This document shows positions 54,305 through 62,649 of a stretch of 64,000 nucleotides of DNA, piece by piece (the stretch's first letter is position 1; each line of letters opens with the position of its first letter). The DNA is taken from assembly GCF_030816615.1 (NCBI RefSeq), contig NZ_JAUSYD010000001.1:7214501-7278500 (forward strand), in the 5' to 3' direction. The notes beneath the pieces were generated by a model that saw only the letters and a list, made by a program, of their open reading frames with translations, was not told the DNA's origin and made no database searches. This DNA comes from Streptomyces sp. B1I3. GTDB lineage: Bacteria; Actinomycetota; Actinomycetes; Streptomycetales; Streptomycetaceae. Made by a program: the position numbers and the translations under genes.

Positions 54305-54769
54305 ATGAACGACATCACTCCGGAGCAGGCCGGCGACGCCCTGGACGCGGTCGACCGTGTCCGACGCCAGGTGGCCGAGGAAGTGGGCTTGCCCCGCGGC
54401 TACTGGTGGGCGATGGCGGCCGGCTGGCTCCTGCTGGGTGGGCTCGGCGGGCTGGCGTCGCCGTGGCCGGCCTGGATCGCGACCCTAGGTTTCGGTATGG
54501 GCCACGCAGTTCTCGCGTCGCGCCTGCTCGGCGGACGTCGACGCACGGATCAGCTGCAAATCAGTATGGCGGTCGCCGGTCGCCGCGTGCCGCTGGTCGT
54601 GGTCGGCATGCTGCTCGGACTCGTCACGGTCACCATCCTTGCGGCCCTCGCGCTCGACGCCGACGGCGCCGAGCATGCCGGCCTCTGGGCGGCGCTGCTG
54701 GTCGCGGCTGTCATCGGGTTCGGCGGGCCGGAAATCCTGCGTGTACTGCGTCGGTGGGTGCGGGCATGA
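54305..54769 (+). CDS. Membrane protein co-encoded with a winged-helix regulator
   Basis: 154-residue protein: a short acidic cytoplasmic helix (MNDITPEQAGDALDAVDRVR), then four transmembrane segments (YWWAMAAGWLLLGGLGGLA, WPAWIATLGFGMGHAVLA, VPLVVVGMLLGLVTVTILAA, AGLWAALLVAAVIGFGG). No catalytic signature. It precedes and overlaps (ATGA) a small transcriptional regulator, a two-gene arrangement I know from Streptomyces without assigned function. Probably senses or transports something under control of that regulator. Confidence 0.78.
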   Translation: MNDITPEQAGDALDAVDRVRRQVAEEVGLPRGYWWAMAAGWLLLGGLGGLASPWPAWIATLGFGMGHAVLASRLLGGRRRTDQLQISMAVAGRRVPLVVVGMLLGLVTVTILAALALDADGAEHAGLWAALLVAAVIGFGGPEILRVLRRWVRA

Positions 54770-55092
54770 CGAAAGCGCGTTTCGACGAGCTGATCCATCC
54801 CAGTACCCGGCTGTCGCTGGTGGCGACACTGGCAGCGGTCGACTGGGTGGAGTTCGCCTTCCTCAAGGACCGACTCGAGCTGTCCGACTCGGCGCTGTCC
54901 AAACAGCTCACGACACTTGAAGAAGCCGGGTACGTCACCACGGAACGCCGCCTCAGCGGCAGCCGCCACAGACGCTATGCCCAGCTCACCGGCACCGGCC
55001 GAGATGCCTTCAACGGCCACATCGCGGCCTTGCGGACCATTCTCGCCGAAGCGACACTCCCCGAAGGCGGAGCTGGGCAGCCGCCTGTGTGA
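54766..55092 (+). CDS. Winged-helix transcriptional regulator
   Basis: 108-residue single-domain regulator of the winged-helix DNA-binding / MarR-like kind: HPSTRLSLVATLAAVDWVEF, then the recognition helix LSDSALSKQLTTLEEAGYV and wing RRLSGSRHRRYAQLTGTG. Starts in the ATGA overlap with the membrane-protein gene. It most likely binds the twin palindromes at 54247-54295 and represses its own operon. Confidence 0.88.
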   Translation: MTKARFDELIHPSTRLSLVATLAAVDWVEFAFLKDRLELSDSALSKQLTTLEEAGYVTTERRLSGSRHRRYAQLTGTGRDAFNGHIAALRTILAEATLPEGGAGQPPV

Positions 55093-55568
55093 GGGCGACG
55101 ACCCGTTGCTCGGCGTCTCCCCGGACTCGTCGGCCGTGTTCGAGGAGGACCCGCGATCGACGGCAAGCATGCCTGCTCGCCGGTATGCATGGAAGACGTC
55201 TTTGGCCCGCAGTGGTCGGGTCGGTACCGGGGCTGGTTGAACGTTCATCTGCGTATGGGTGCAGAGAGGTCTGAGTCCCCGGGCCTCACCTGTCGCCTAT
55301 GGGGAATGTCGTTCGGCTGAACCCCCGTGGGGCCCACCGCCGGGAAGCGACCGCCCTTCGCACCCACATCCCTTTTGCCGCCCCGGCTGTCCCCGACCGG
55401 CCGGGGCTTTCCCGTGCTCGGGCACGCGGCGCCCGCGGACGCGGATCCTGTCGTCAGGTTCCGGCCGTGTGACCGAAAGTGATCTTCTGGTGACGTGTTG
55501 TCAGTGGCGGCTGCTTTGATGGTCAGGCTGCGCGAGGGGCGTAGCCGGGTGGGGGAGGGGTGTTCGTC
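55093..55568. other. Intergenic stretch without a recognised gene
   Basis: 476 bp between the winged-helix gene and the small Pro-rich protein gene. I see no coding sequence with convincing codon use on either strand and no clear hairpin. GGGGGAGGGG at its end is the ribosome binding site of the next gene. Confidence 0.35.
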
Positions 55569-55922
55569 ATGCCGTGGGTGCGGGAGTACATGCGCAGGGA
55601 CGGAACGAGGGTGCGGGGTCATTCCCGGTGGGCTGCGGGTGGGCGCCGGGAGATGTCGATCGTGGTGGGGATCGGGTTGGCGGTGGTCGTGCTCGGTAAC
55701 TCCTCGAGTTCGGCCGACGGCCCTGGGGACACACCGCGGCCGGCATCGACCGCGGTCTACCCGATCAAGTTCCCGAAGGCGGGGCAGGCACCGTCGAAGC
55801 CGAGGTCCCGGCCCACGGTGTCCTATCCGATCCGGTTTCCGGCGATGAAGAAGGCGCCGGTCCGGCCACAGCCGCGCTCGACGGTGACGTACCCGATCCC
55901 GTGGGACCGGAGCGGGCGATGA
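55569..55922 (+). CDS. Small Pro-rich protein with three YPIxFP-type repeats
   Basis: 117-residue protein. The N-terminus MPWVREYMRRDGTRVRGHSR carries a motif (R-DGT-VRGH-R) common in short actinobacterial proteins. A hydrophobic segment follows (MSIVVGIGLAVVVLG, ~29-43), then a Pro/Ser-rich tail with three repeats AVYPIKFPKAG, VSYPIRFPAMK and VTYPIPWDRSG. Likely membrane-anchored. The ATG at 55569 is preferred over GTG 55560 for spacing to GGGGGAGGGG. Overlaps the nuclease-like gene by 4 bp, so the two are coupled. Function unknown. Confidence 0.65.
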   Translation: MPWVREYMRRDGTRVRGHSRWAAGGRREMSIVVGIGLAVVVLGNSSSSADGPGDTPRPASTAVYPIKFPKAGQAPSKPRSRPTVSYPIRFPAMKKAPVRPQPRSTVTYPIPWDRSGR

Positions 55923-56620
55923 CCGCCCGCCGCCCCGCCCCACGACGCCGCCGCAGCCCGGCCCGGTCACGCAAGCGCAAGCAGGCCTACACCGGCGCCG
56001 AAATCCTTGCCGGCATCTTCGTCATCGGATGGCTTCTCTCCCTGCTCATGCACTGGCTCGCCGCCCACCCCTGGGTCCCCCTGCTTTTCCTGCTCATAAC
56101 GGGTGCCGGGGCGTTCCTATGGTTCCGTACCCACGTGCAGCAGCAGCTCCAGCGGCAGACGCAGATGCAAACCCTGCGATACCGGATGGACCTACTGGAC
56201 CGGCTGCACCACCGCCAGTTCGAGCACGCGATACGCGATCTCATGCTCCGCGACGGCTGCCAGAATGCTGTCCAGGTCGGGGGCGCGGGCGACAACGGGG
56301 CGGACGTGAAGGCCACCGATCCCTTCGGCCGCCGCTGGGTCATCCAGTGCAAGCACCGCCGAGCGGGCCTTGCCGGAGCAGCCGTCGGAACCCCCGACCT
56401 GCACGTTCTCAACGGCACCGGACGCCCTGTCCACAAGGGTGACGTCATAGTCCTGGTCACGAACGGCCGCTTCACCAAACCCGCGACCGACTTCGCCCAG
56501 TCCCAGCGTCTGCACCTCGTCGACCGCCACACCCTCGCCACCTGGGCCGGAGGACAACGCCCCCTGTGGGAGCTTTTGAACGCGATCCCACCTCCACGCA
56601 GACCTACACCACTGTCCTGA
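55919..56620 (+). CDS. Membrane-anchored Mrr-like restriction endonuclease
   Basis: 233-residue protein: an Arg-rich start, two transmembrane helices (about 30-46 and 52-70), a helical linker, then an Mrr-type PD-(D/E)xK nuclease domain with FEHAIRDLMLRDGCQNAVQV and the catalytic core GGAGDNGADVKATDP, WVIQCKHRR (Asp and Gln-Cys-Lys). The C-terminus ends HTLATWAGGQRPLWELL, a family feature. Mrr-like enzymes cleave modified DNA. The membrane anchor suggests action on incoming DNA; that is inference. Coupled to the YPIxFP-repeat protein (ATGA). Confidence 0.82.
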   Translation: MTARRPAPRRRRSPARSRKRKQAYTGAEILAGIFVIGWLLSLLMHWLAAHPWVPLLFLLITGAGAFLWFRTHVQQQLQRQTQMQTLRYRMDLLDRLHHRQFEHAIRDLMLRDGCQNAVQVGGAGDNGADVKATDPFGRRWVIQCKHRRAGLAGAAVGTPDLHVLNGTGRPVHKGDVIVLVTNGRFTKPATDFAQSQRLHLVDRHTLATWAGGQRPLWELLNAIPPPRRPTPLS

Positions 56621-56855
56621 ACGGCCGCGCCTGCCGTGCGGAGTCGCCTGGTTGGGCTTGGAGCCGAGCTGGGCCACGGCTGCACCTGGGCACACAGGGG
56701 GTAGGGGGGCGTGCTCAGCTGTTGCGGGTCGTCATGCATTCAGCCAGAGAAGGGCTTCCTGCCGCCAACCACTGGCAACTGAGTGCGGGAGGGCACAGGG
56801 GCGGGTTACACCAGAAAGCTGAAGACGAGGTGTGCCGGCGAGTGGGGGAGTGGCC

Positions 56856-57065
56856 GTGGTGCTGACAATCAACGTGGCGGTGCTGCTCGCCTTCATCGTG
56901 GTCATGCGGCTGCGCCGGCGCACTCAGGCCCGCAGCCGGATGGACGAGAAGTTCACCGTCGTCATCGTCCTGGCCCTCGGAGTGCTGATCGCCCCGACGG
57001 ATCTCGGGCAGGGGATTCTCAACGTCCTGACTCAGCTCGTGCAGGGCATTTCCGACGCTCACTGA
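56856..57065 (+). CDS. Small two-helix membrane protein
   Basis: About 69 residues with two hydrophobic helices (TINVAVLLAFIVVMRL and KFTVVIVLALGVLIAPTDLG) joined by a basic loop (RRRTQARSRMDE). GGGGGAG at 56844-56850 places the start at GTG 56856 or 56859. Resembles small membrane proteins seen in actinobacterial integrative elements. Downstream of the Mrr-like gene on the same strand, 235 bp away. Confidence 0.6.
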   Translation: MVLTINVAVLLAFIVVMRLRRRTQARSRMDEKFTVVIVLALGVLIAPTDLGQGILNVLTQLVQGISDAH

Positions 57066-57234
57066 TGGGTCTGGGAGTTGTGGGCGCCTGGGGTGGGGTC
57101 TGGAGGTGGCTGGGGGTGGCTGGCTTCCGTGCTCGGTCTGGGTGTGGTGTGGTCGAGGACCGTGCGGCGGCGGTCGCGGCCGGCTCCGGCGAGTAGCCCC
57201 GACACCGGAACCGGCCGATGACGCGCTGTCAGTC

Positions 57235-57370
57235 GGGCTACTGGCCCGATGGGCCACATCCACCCAGGAACCGATCGCCGCCTTGCGAGCCGCAGGTCCC
57301 GCGGTGGGTTGCTGGACCTGGTGGGGCGACTCCGACGTGCCGATGACACGACACCGACACCGACCAGACA
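57235..57370 (+). pseudogene. Maleylpyruvate-isomerase-family fragment
   Basis: Reads TSTQEPIAALRAAGPAVGCW followed by TWWGDSD, matching the ALRAAGPENGCWTWWPAS segment of the intact homologue at 61351-62151. Only ~40 codons remain and the frame then turns to nonsense. A remnant of a paralogous gene. Confidence 0.6.
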
Positions 57371-57439
57371 TCCGCCTCGTCGGACGACAAGGTGGCGGAA
57401 TGCACGGACAACGGAACTCCGGTGACGAGAGCTCTTGGC

Positions 57440-57735
57440 GGACGTCTCTGAAGGACCCCGAAGGCGTACGTCCCCGGATCTTCTTTCAGTCGGTTCCGCA
57501 GGGCAAGACCGCCAAGAACCGCCTGCACCTGGACGTACACACCGCATCGGCCCGCACGGCGACGAGCGGACGGCCGCCCTCGAAGCGGAGTGCGATCGCC
57601 TCGGCGGTCCCGGCGCCACCCGCTTGCGCCGCGACGAGCCGGCGCCCCTACCGGCGCAGGCTACATCGTGACGGCCGATCCGGAGGGAAGCGAGTCCCAC
57701 GTCGAACTTCTGGTCGATCTCTTTCTAGAGGCGCA
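57440..57735 (+). pseudogene. Glyoxalase/VOC-family fragment with two frameshifts
   Basis: Three frames together give one VOC-type sequence: PRIFFQSVPQGKTAKNRLHL then DVHTA; GDERTAALEAECDRLGGPGA then TRLRRDEP; and YIVTADPEGSESHVELLVD, whose DPEG is typical of a VOC C-terminus. The N-terminal half is missing. Confidence 0.65.
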
Positions 57736-57862
57736 GGCAGTCACCTACAGTCGCTGCCCGCATCGCTGAGCTCCCAGCCATCGGGAAAGAGGCTGTGTTT
57801 CACATGGGCCCGCAGGTGCTCGACCGCGTTCAGCCGCGGCGCCGCGTGAGAGCCTCACGCCC

Positions 57863-58266
57863 GTGGCTACCGAGACCGAGGTGGGAGAGCTGCTGCGCCG
57901 GCGCGGCTGGCGAACGGCTTTCACGGGCGCTGAAAGGGTGAACGCGTGGGCCGCCCTCGTGGGCGCCGTCGAGCGCGGCTTCGGCGACGACATCTACGAG
58001 TACACCAACGACCTCTACTGCCGAAACTGGCTGCATGAGGCGTGGCTGCTGCTGGACGAGCACATCGTCCAGCTCTGGACGCAGATCAGAGCTCTGGACG
58101 ACCGGTACAAGGCCGCGACCGTTGCGACGACGGCCAAGCGCTCACCCAGTTCCACAGTTTGCCCGGCCCCGACCTGTGGCGGTGGCGACGATATCCCCGC
58201 ATCCTCACTGGTGACCTCGGGCGTTCGCTTCGCTCGGCCGGTGCTGTCGGCACCGACACAGCATGA
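57863..58266 (+). pseudogene. Hypothetical protein gene with a frameshift
   Basis: GTG 57863 opens TETEVGELLRRRGWRTAFTG, DIYEYTNDLYCRNWLHEAWL and LWTQIRALDDRYKAATV. One base is then lost near 58118-58125 and the protein continues in another frame as DDGQALTQFHSLPGPDLWRW and ILTGDLGRSLRSAGAVGTD to a stop at 58266. Conserved-looking over about 134 codons but unnamed. If the shift is a sequencing error the gene would be intact. Confidence 0.6.
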
Positions 58267-58402
58267 CCCAGGGGCTCGTGAAGTTACGGGACCACTCTTA
58301 CGACCCGCCCCGCGATTAGCCTGGCCAAGCGGTCTGATCAGTGAGTGGGTTCGAGAGTTCTGCTACCGCGCTGCCCACACCTTCCCCTTGCCGGGGCAGC
58401 GT

Positions 58403-59029
58403 TCACCAGCCGACCAGATCCATGGACCTTCGAGAGAGCCAGTCCGTGAACGACACGGACTCACCGCCCAGGTTCAGAGGAAGGATTTGGTCGCAGGTGG
58501 CCCGGCCGTCGAACCACAGTGAGCCTCGGTACGGGCCGGTGACAACGAGCAGGGTCGAGAAACCACAGCCGTTGTCCTGGATGAATACAGCGCCGGACGT
58601 CTTGCGCTCCTGGAACACCTCGTATTCGGCACACCACTGCGCACATGCTGCCTGGTAGGCGTTGTGGTCCGGGAAGTCCTCCGCCAGCGGCTCGCGCGCG
58701 TTCAGCTCGTCCTCGTAAGCACGGTAGGAGTCGGGATGCGGGAAAGCGGTGGTGAGCAGGTCGTAGTTGGTGTCCGAGTCCCCATGCCAGCCCCAGCCTG
58801 CCGAGGATCGGCATAGGCGGTTGACCGCGCCGCCGGCCGTCCTGCGGAGCAAGTACTCGCGGTACTGGTCCGGGAAGGCGATGCCCAGCTCCGCCTCCGC
58901 TTCGCAGATCTCCGCTTCGGACAGCGGCGCCGCCGGCCAGGCCCTCTGCCGCGAAGGGGGCGAGCCGAACTCGTCGAAGCGCCTACCCCGGGCTATGCGT
59001 TGTGCCTCCGCTATCCAGTCGGTCGTCAT
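58403..59029 (-). CDS. SMI1/KNR4 (SUKH) family protein
   Basis: 208-residue soluble protein with the SUKH fold: PLSEAEICEAEAELGIAFPD near residue 34, QYREYLLRRTAGGAVNRL, then GAVFIQDNGCGFSTLLVVTG near 150 and GSLWFDGRATCDQILPL. The family includes immunity proteins against nuclease toxins and yeast cell-wall regulators. ATG 59029 (MTTDWIAEAQR) is chosen; the longer reading from 59308 runs through IS and LysE debris. No toxin gene is near. Confidence 0.8.
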   Translation of the reverse strand: MTTDWIAEAQRIARGRRFDEFGSPPSRQRAWPAAPLSEAEICEAEAELGIAFPDQYREYLLRRTAGGAVNRLCRSSAGWGWHGDSDTNYDLLTTAFPHPDSYRAYEDELNAREPLAEDFPDHNAYQAACAQWCAEYEVFQERKTSGAVFIQDNGCGFSTLLVVTGPYRGSLWFDGRATCDQILPLNLGGESVSFTDWLSRRSMDLVGW

Positions 59030-59149
59030 ACAAGTGAGGTTAGCCCGAGCGATCCGTCGCGCTCTGCCGGGACATTGGAGCGCCCCGCCAGGTTGTCGAG
59101 GCGTAAAGAAAACAGGCTCGTGCATGTCGCACCGTGCGTTCTGCGGCAT

Positions 59150-59262
59150 CTCGGCTGAGTATCTTGGAGAGTCGCTGGGATGCGCGGTGCGAGTCAGACC
59201 GATACGAGCGGCGACGCGGGGCATGGAAGCGGAAGCGCGGCGCCGGACCGAAATACGAGCTC
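59150..59262 (+). pseudogene. IS5-family transposase fragment
   Basis: SRWDARCESDRYERRRGAWK then RKRGAGPKYEL is the ~35-residue linker between the HTH and catalytic parts of IS5-like transposases, related to but not identical with the copy at 37340-37766. It stops abruptly at GAGCTC (59257-59262), where LysE sequence on the other strand begins. Confidence 0.65.
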
Positions 59263-59408
59263 CGGTCTGGATTCCGGACGACGCCCCAGGCTCTCCTGCG
59301 CCGGCCAAGGGCTGACGTGGGCAAGATCAGCGCCGTATCGAGTCCGGGAGTCAGAGTGAGAAGCCCTACAACTAGGGCGAAGGACCACAGGGCGGAGCTT
59401 ATTGCCAT
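59257..59408 (-). pseudogene. LysE-family exporter, N-terminal stub
   Basis: ATG 59408 starts WSFALVVGLLTLTPGLDTAL and GRRRRAWGVV, a clear LysE/RhtB N-terminus. Two bases appear lost near 59275, after which GIQTGAL continues in another frame up to the GAGCTC shared with the IS5 fragment. About 150 codons of the transporter are missing. Confidence 0.75.
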
Positions 59409-59614
59409 GGAATGCCGGCCTACCCGGCCCCGCCAGATCGCCTGCTCTGCTAGGAGGTCCGGCGGATCTGAGATGGGCAGCTTCTACTCCGAAGAGGCAG
59501 GCCCTTAAAGGTTGTTGTCCTTCCGGGTTTGAGGACTGCGTTCTCGCTGGTCAGGCATAGGGTCGGCGGTCTCGTGGCAGTGGTGTCGTGTCGTTGCTTC
59601 GGTGGAGGTCGAGG

Positions 59615-60181
59615 ATGCCGTCGGTCGTGGGACTGCTGGAACAGCGTGAGCTCACCGCTCACCGCTCACCGCTCACCGCTCGCCGTCGTGTCGACGATCT
59701 GCGAGAGGAGGTCGACCGCCTCCAGGTGGAGCTGGCCGTGGCTGAGCGGGAGTGGAACGAGTGGGTCATCGCCCGCTCGCGCGTTGGCGAGGCACTGGCC
59801 CCGGACAACGACGCCGTCGTCGGCCCCGCTGCCTCCGAGGGTCTGCCGGCTCCCGGTGTGCAACCGGCGCGGCCCGAACCGGCGGAGGCGGCGAAGCCGA
59901 AAACAGTTGTGCCGGTGTGGCGCGCGGGGCTGGCCTGGTCGGCGCTGTCGGTGGACTACCAGCGCATCCTGAAGGCCCTCAGCGACCGTAACCGGCTCGG
60001 TGAAGCAGCGTTGACATGCCAGAAGATGGCCGCCTGCTTCGGCTTGGACCCCGTACCGGGAAAGGTGGAGGCACTGCGATCGAAGGCCAAGCGGCTGACG
60101 GCGCGCGGCTGGCTGATCGAGCCGGCACCTGGTCGATTCACGCTCGCGAAGGACGTGGCCGGGCAACGCGGCGGGTCATGA
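59615..60181 (+). CDS. Hypothetical coiled-coil protein with heptanucleotide repeat
   Basis: 188-residue protein of a type I recall as recurrent in Streptomyces: an N-terminal coiled coil (VDDLREEVDRLQVELAVAER), a Pro-rich linker, and a C-terminal winged-helix-like part (DRNRLGEAALTCQKMAACFG, ALRSKAKRLTARGWLIEPAP). DNA binding is plausible. Residues 12-21 (ELTAHRSPLT) contain a 21-bp in-frame expansion of a 7-bp repeat. ATG 59615 follows GGTGGAGGTCGAGG. Its 3' end overlaps the end of the convergent IS5 transposase by about 44 bp. Confidence 0.65.
   Translation: MPSVVGLLEQRELTAHRSPLTARRRVDDLREEVDRLQVELAVAEREWNEWVIARSRVGEALAPDNDAVVGPAASEGLPAPGVQPARPEPAEAAKPKTVVPVWRAGLAWSALSVDYQRILKALSDRNRLGEAALTCQKMAACFGLDPVPGKVEALRSKAKRLTARGWLIEPAPGRFTLAKDVAGQRGGS
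59651..59685 (+). repeat. Heptanucleotide tandem repeat in coding sequence
   Basis: Four perfect CTCACCG units (59651-59678) followed by a variant CTCGCCG. The unit length is not a multiple of three, so gain or loss of a single unit would frameshift the host gene near codon 15-20. Confidence 0.85.
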
Positions 60182-60918
60182 GCATCGTCATCGACCAGTA
60201 GACCATCGCCTCCGCGCTGGCGATGGAACGCTCGAAGTCGCGCACGAGACGGCGACTTCGCATCAAGTGGGCGAAGAACCGCTCGACGATCCACCGCTTG
60301 GGCAGCACGACGAAGCCGCGCATGTCGTCGCTGCGTTTGACGATGGCGAGGACCAGGGCGAGGGCCGCGAGGCAGTACTCGACGAGGCTGCCGGTGTATC
60401 CGCCGTCGGCCCGGACCAGGGCCAGCAGGTGGTGCGCGGCGGGTGAGCAGGACCTGGGCCGTGCGGTCGCCCACATCCGCTGCGGTGACCATCACCGCGA
60501 GCAGCAGGCCAAGGGTGTCGACCACGGCGTGCCGCTTGCGCCCGTTGATCAGCTTGCCGCCGTCGAAGCCGCGGCTGTCAGAGCCGACGACCGCGTCCGC
60601 TTTGACCGACTGCGAGTCGATCACGCCCGTGCCCGGCTCCGAGTCCCGCCCGGCCCGCTCGCGGACCAGGCGGCGGAGCCGGTCGTGGAACTCGCGGACC
60701 AGATCGTGGTTGCGCCAGCGCAGGAAGGACGCGTAGACCCGGTCCCACGGTGGGAAGTCGGCAGGCATGGCCCGCCACTTCGTGCCGTTGTCGACCAGGT
60801 AGCGGATCGCGTCCAGCATCGCGCGGTGGCAACAAGCCTCCGGTTGCCCGCCCCGGCCCCGCAGCCAGCCCGGCACCGGTAGCAGTGGCCGGACCACCGC
60901 CCACTCGGCGTCCGACAT
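60138..60918 (-). pseudogene. IS5-family transposase with a frameshift
   Basis: First part: MSDAEWAVVRPLLPVPGWLR, PADFPPWDRVYASFLRWRNH, GTGVIDSQSVKADAV (first Asp), GGKLINGRKRHAVVDTLGLL. Near 60440-60455, at TAQVLLTRR, the frame must change to continue AAHHLLALVRADGGYTG (second Asp) and VLPKRWIVERFFAHLMRSRR (Glu). All three DDE residues are present across the two frames, so the element may use frameshifting or be mutated. I did not identify terminal inverted repeats. Confidence 0.8.
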
Positions 60919-61350
60919 GTCGGTGGGATACCGACGCTCGCGCGCCCCGTGGTCTCTGGCGTTCCCGACCCTGTGAGCCAGACAGCCACACGCGAGAGTG
61001 GCCGAAGCGGACCCCACTCCCGCGTTGCCGTAGAAATACGACACCAGGGCCTCCTGGACCGCACGTTGGCTTCGACACCCTTCGAGCTGCCAAGAGGCCC
61101 TGCTCTCATGCACGGCAGCCGCCGCAGTCACCCGATCGACTGACTTCTCGACGAGATCGGGACGACGGCAGTCGCGTCACTTCTCGTGATCGCTGGGACG
61201 GACAAATGCGCACTGCCCTCCAGATAGGCGGTCGGCTTGGTGACGCCCCGAGGCCGCCTCGCGGGTTTGAGCCCGGTGTCGCGACTGACGAACCTGGCGA
61301 AGAGTCGTGTCCTACCGGCTCGAGGCGCGGCCAACCGCCCCCGCTACGTG

Positions 61351-62151
61351 CTACTTCTCCTCCGGCTCCCAGGCGCGGAGCAGGTCGAGCAGCCCTGCGT
61401 CTCCGTCAACGTGCAAGGAGTCGGCCTGGATCCGGTCGTACAGGTAGAGGACCAGCTCACTGGCCGTGCCGTGGACGGAGGCGCCGGCTGCGTCCGAGTC
61501 CTCGCCGGTCGCGGCGGTGGGCGCGGGGATGCGGGTGGTACGTGCGCCGTCGCCGTCGACGGTGAGGCGCCAGGAGCGGCACTCGGCGGCGTGGAAGTCG
61601 AAGGCCGTGGGCTTGTGCGGCCAGGCACTCGGCGTTGCGCAGACGGTGAACAGGAACTCCTCCACACCGTCGAGTGCCAGCTCGACCGGCAGCGGCTGCG
61701 GGGCGCCCCCGGCGAGTTGGGCGTCGTAGGTGTGCACCGCGGTCTCCTGGACCCGGTGCCGGGCGGTGCCGCCGGCGGTCTGCGGTGACTGCGACGCGGG
61801 CCACCACGTCCAGCAACCGTTCTCCGGTCCCGCCGCGCGCAGGGCGCCCAGCAGAAGCTGCGTCGACGCGTCCAGCCAGGCCAGCAGGGCCTTACGCTCC
61901 TGCGGCACTTCCAGCGCGGCGCGCGCGGCGACGGCCTCGGCCGGGGGCGCGTCGGCGGGCCCCGCGCCGACGATGGCGGCCCAGAAGCGGTCTCCCCCGC
62001 CCAGGTGCTTCACCAGATCGAACAGCGTCCACCCAGGGCAGGTCGGCACCTGTGCGTCGAGACCGGGCGCGGCGGCGACCACGGCGCGGAAGGCGGTCGA
62101 CCGTTCATCGATCAGTCGCAACAGGTCGGGGAACTCAAGATTCTTTTCCAC
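61351..62151 (-). CDS. Maleylpyruvate isomerase family, mycothiol-dependent-enzyme-like protein
   Basis: 266-residue DinB-fold protein of the mycothiol-dependent family: CPGWTLFDLVKHLGGGDRFW near residue 38, ALRAAGPENGCWTWWPAS near 103, and the metal-binding pattern H..QE..VH in RHRVQETAVHTYDAQ near 131. The C-terminal lobe ends LVLYLYDRIQADSLHVDGD. Such enzymes use mycothiol for isomerisation or detoxification; the substrate is unknown. The GTG start at 62151 has only a weak ribosome binding site. A fragment of a paralogue lies at 57235. Confidence 0.85.
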   Translation of the reverse strand: MEKNLEFPDLLRLIDERSTAFRAVVAAAPGLDAQVPTCPGWTLFDLVKHLGGGDRFWAAIVGAGPADAPPAEAVAARAALEVPQERKALLAWLDASTQLLLGALRAAGPENGCWTWWPASQSPQTAGGTARHRVQETAVHTYDAQLAGGAPQPLPVELALDGVEEFLFTVCATPSAWPHKPTAFDFHAAECRSWRLTVDGDGARTTRIPAPTAATGEDSDAAGASVHGTASELVLYLYDRIQADSLHVDGDAGLLDLLRAWEPEEK

Positions 62152-62649
62152 GCCGGATGTCTATCACCGTGCTCCGGTGATCGGACAGCGATTTTCACAG
62201 TCGCCGCCGGTTGGCCATTGCGGACGTCCTCGCCTCCCACCGCTCGGGTGACAAGCTGCGTACTGCTGCGAGGACGCTGGTGGTGGCGGTACGCCAGGCG
62301 TCTTTCCTGTGGACGCTCTGGCCTCGCCGCGCGGCCTGTCACCTCGGCGACGTGACGTCCACCCGGTGCGCGCGGTCATGCTGCCGCTCGATGTGATGGA
62401 CGCGGAGGTCACGGCGGCGGGGGAGGACCGGTCGGGTTGGGAGTTCATGTGACTCCTGTTCGACCAGCCCTCCTCAAGACCGGAACAGCAACAGCCACCC
62501 GCCGCGGCCACCATGGGCTCTGCAGCGGGCTCGGCCAGGGCCGGATCGATGCCGCGTGGCTGGAGCAGGCTCTGGCCGCGGTGCGAATGCGGCGGGTAGC
62601 GGATTGGATCCTGTCAGCTTCGTGGTGGCCGCCGAGGAAGGGAACGGGC
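62152..62649. other. Intergenic stretch with a short palindrome
   Basis: Twelve bases upstream of the mycothiol-enzyme gene lies ATCACCG-TGCTC-CGGTGAT (62163-62181), a perfect 7-bp inverted repeat that may be an operator. The rest, between two minus-strand genes, shows only short open frames with poor codon character; no gene is called. Confidence 0.4.
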
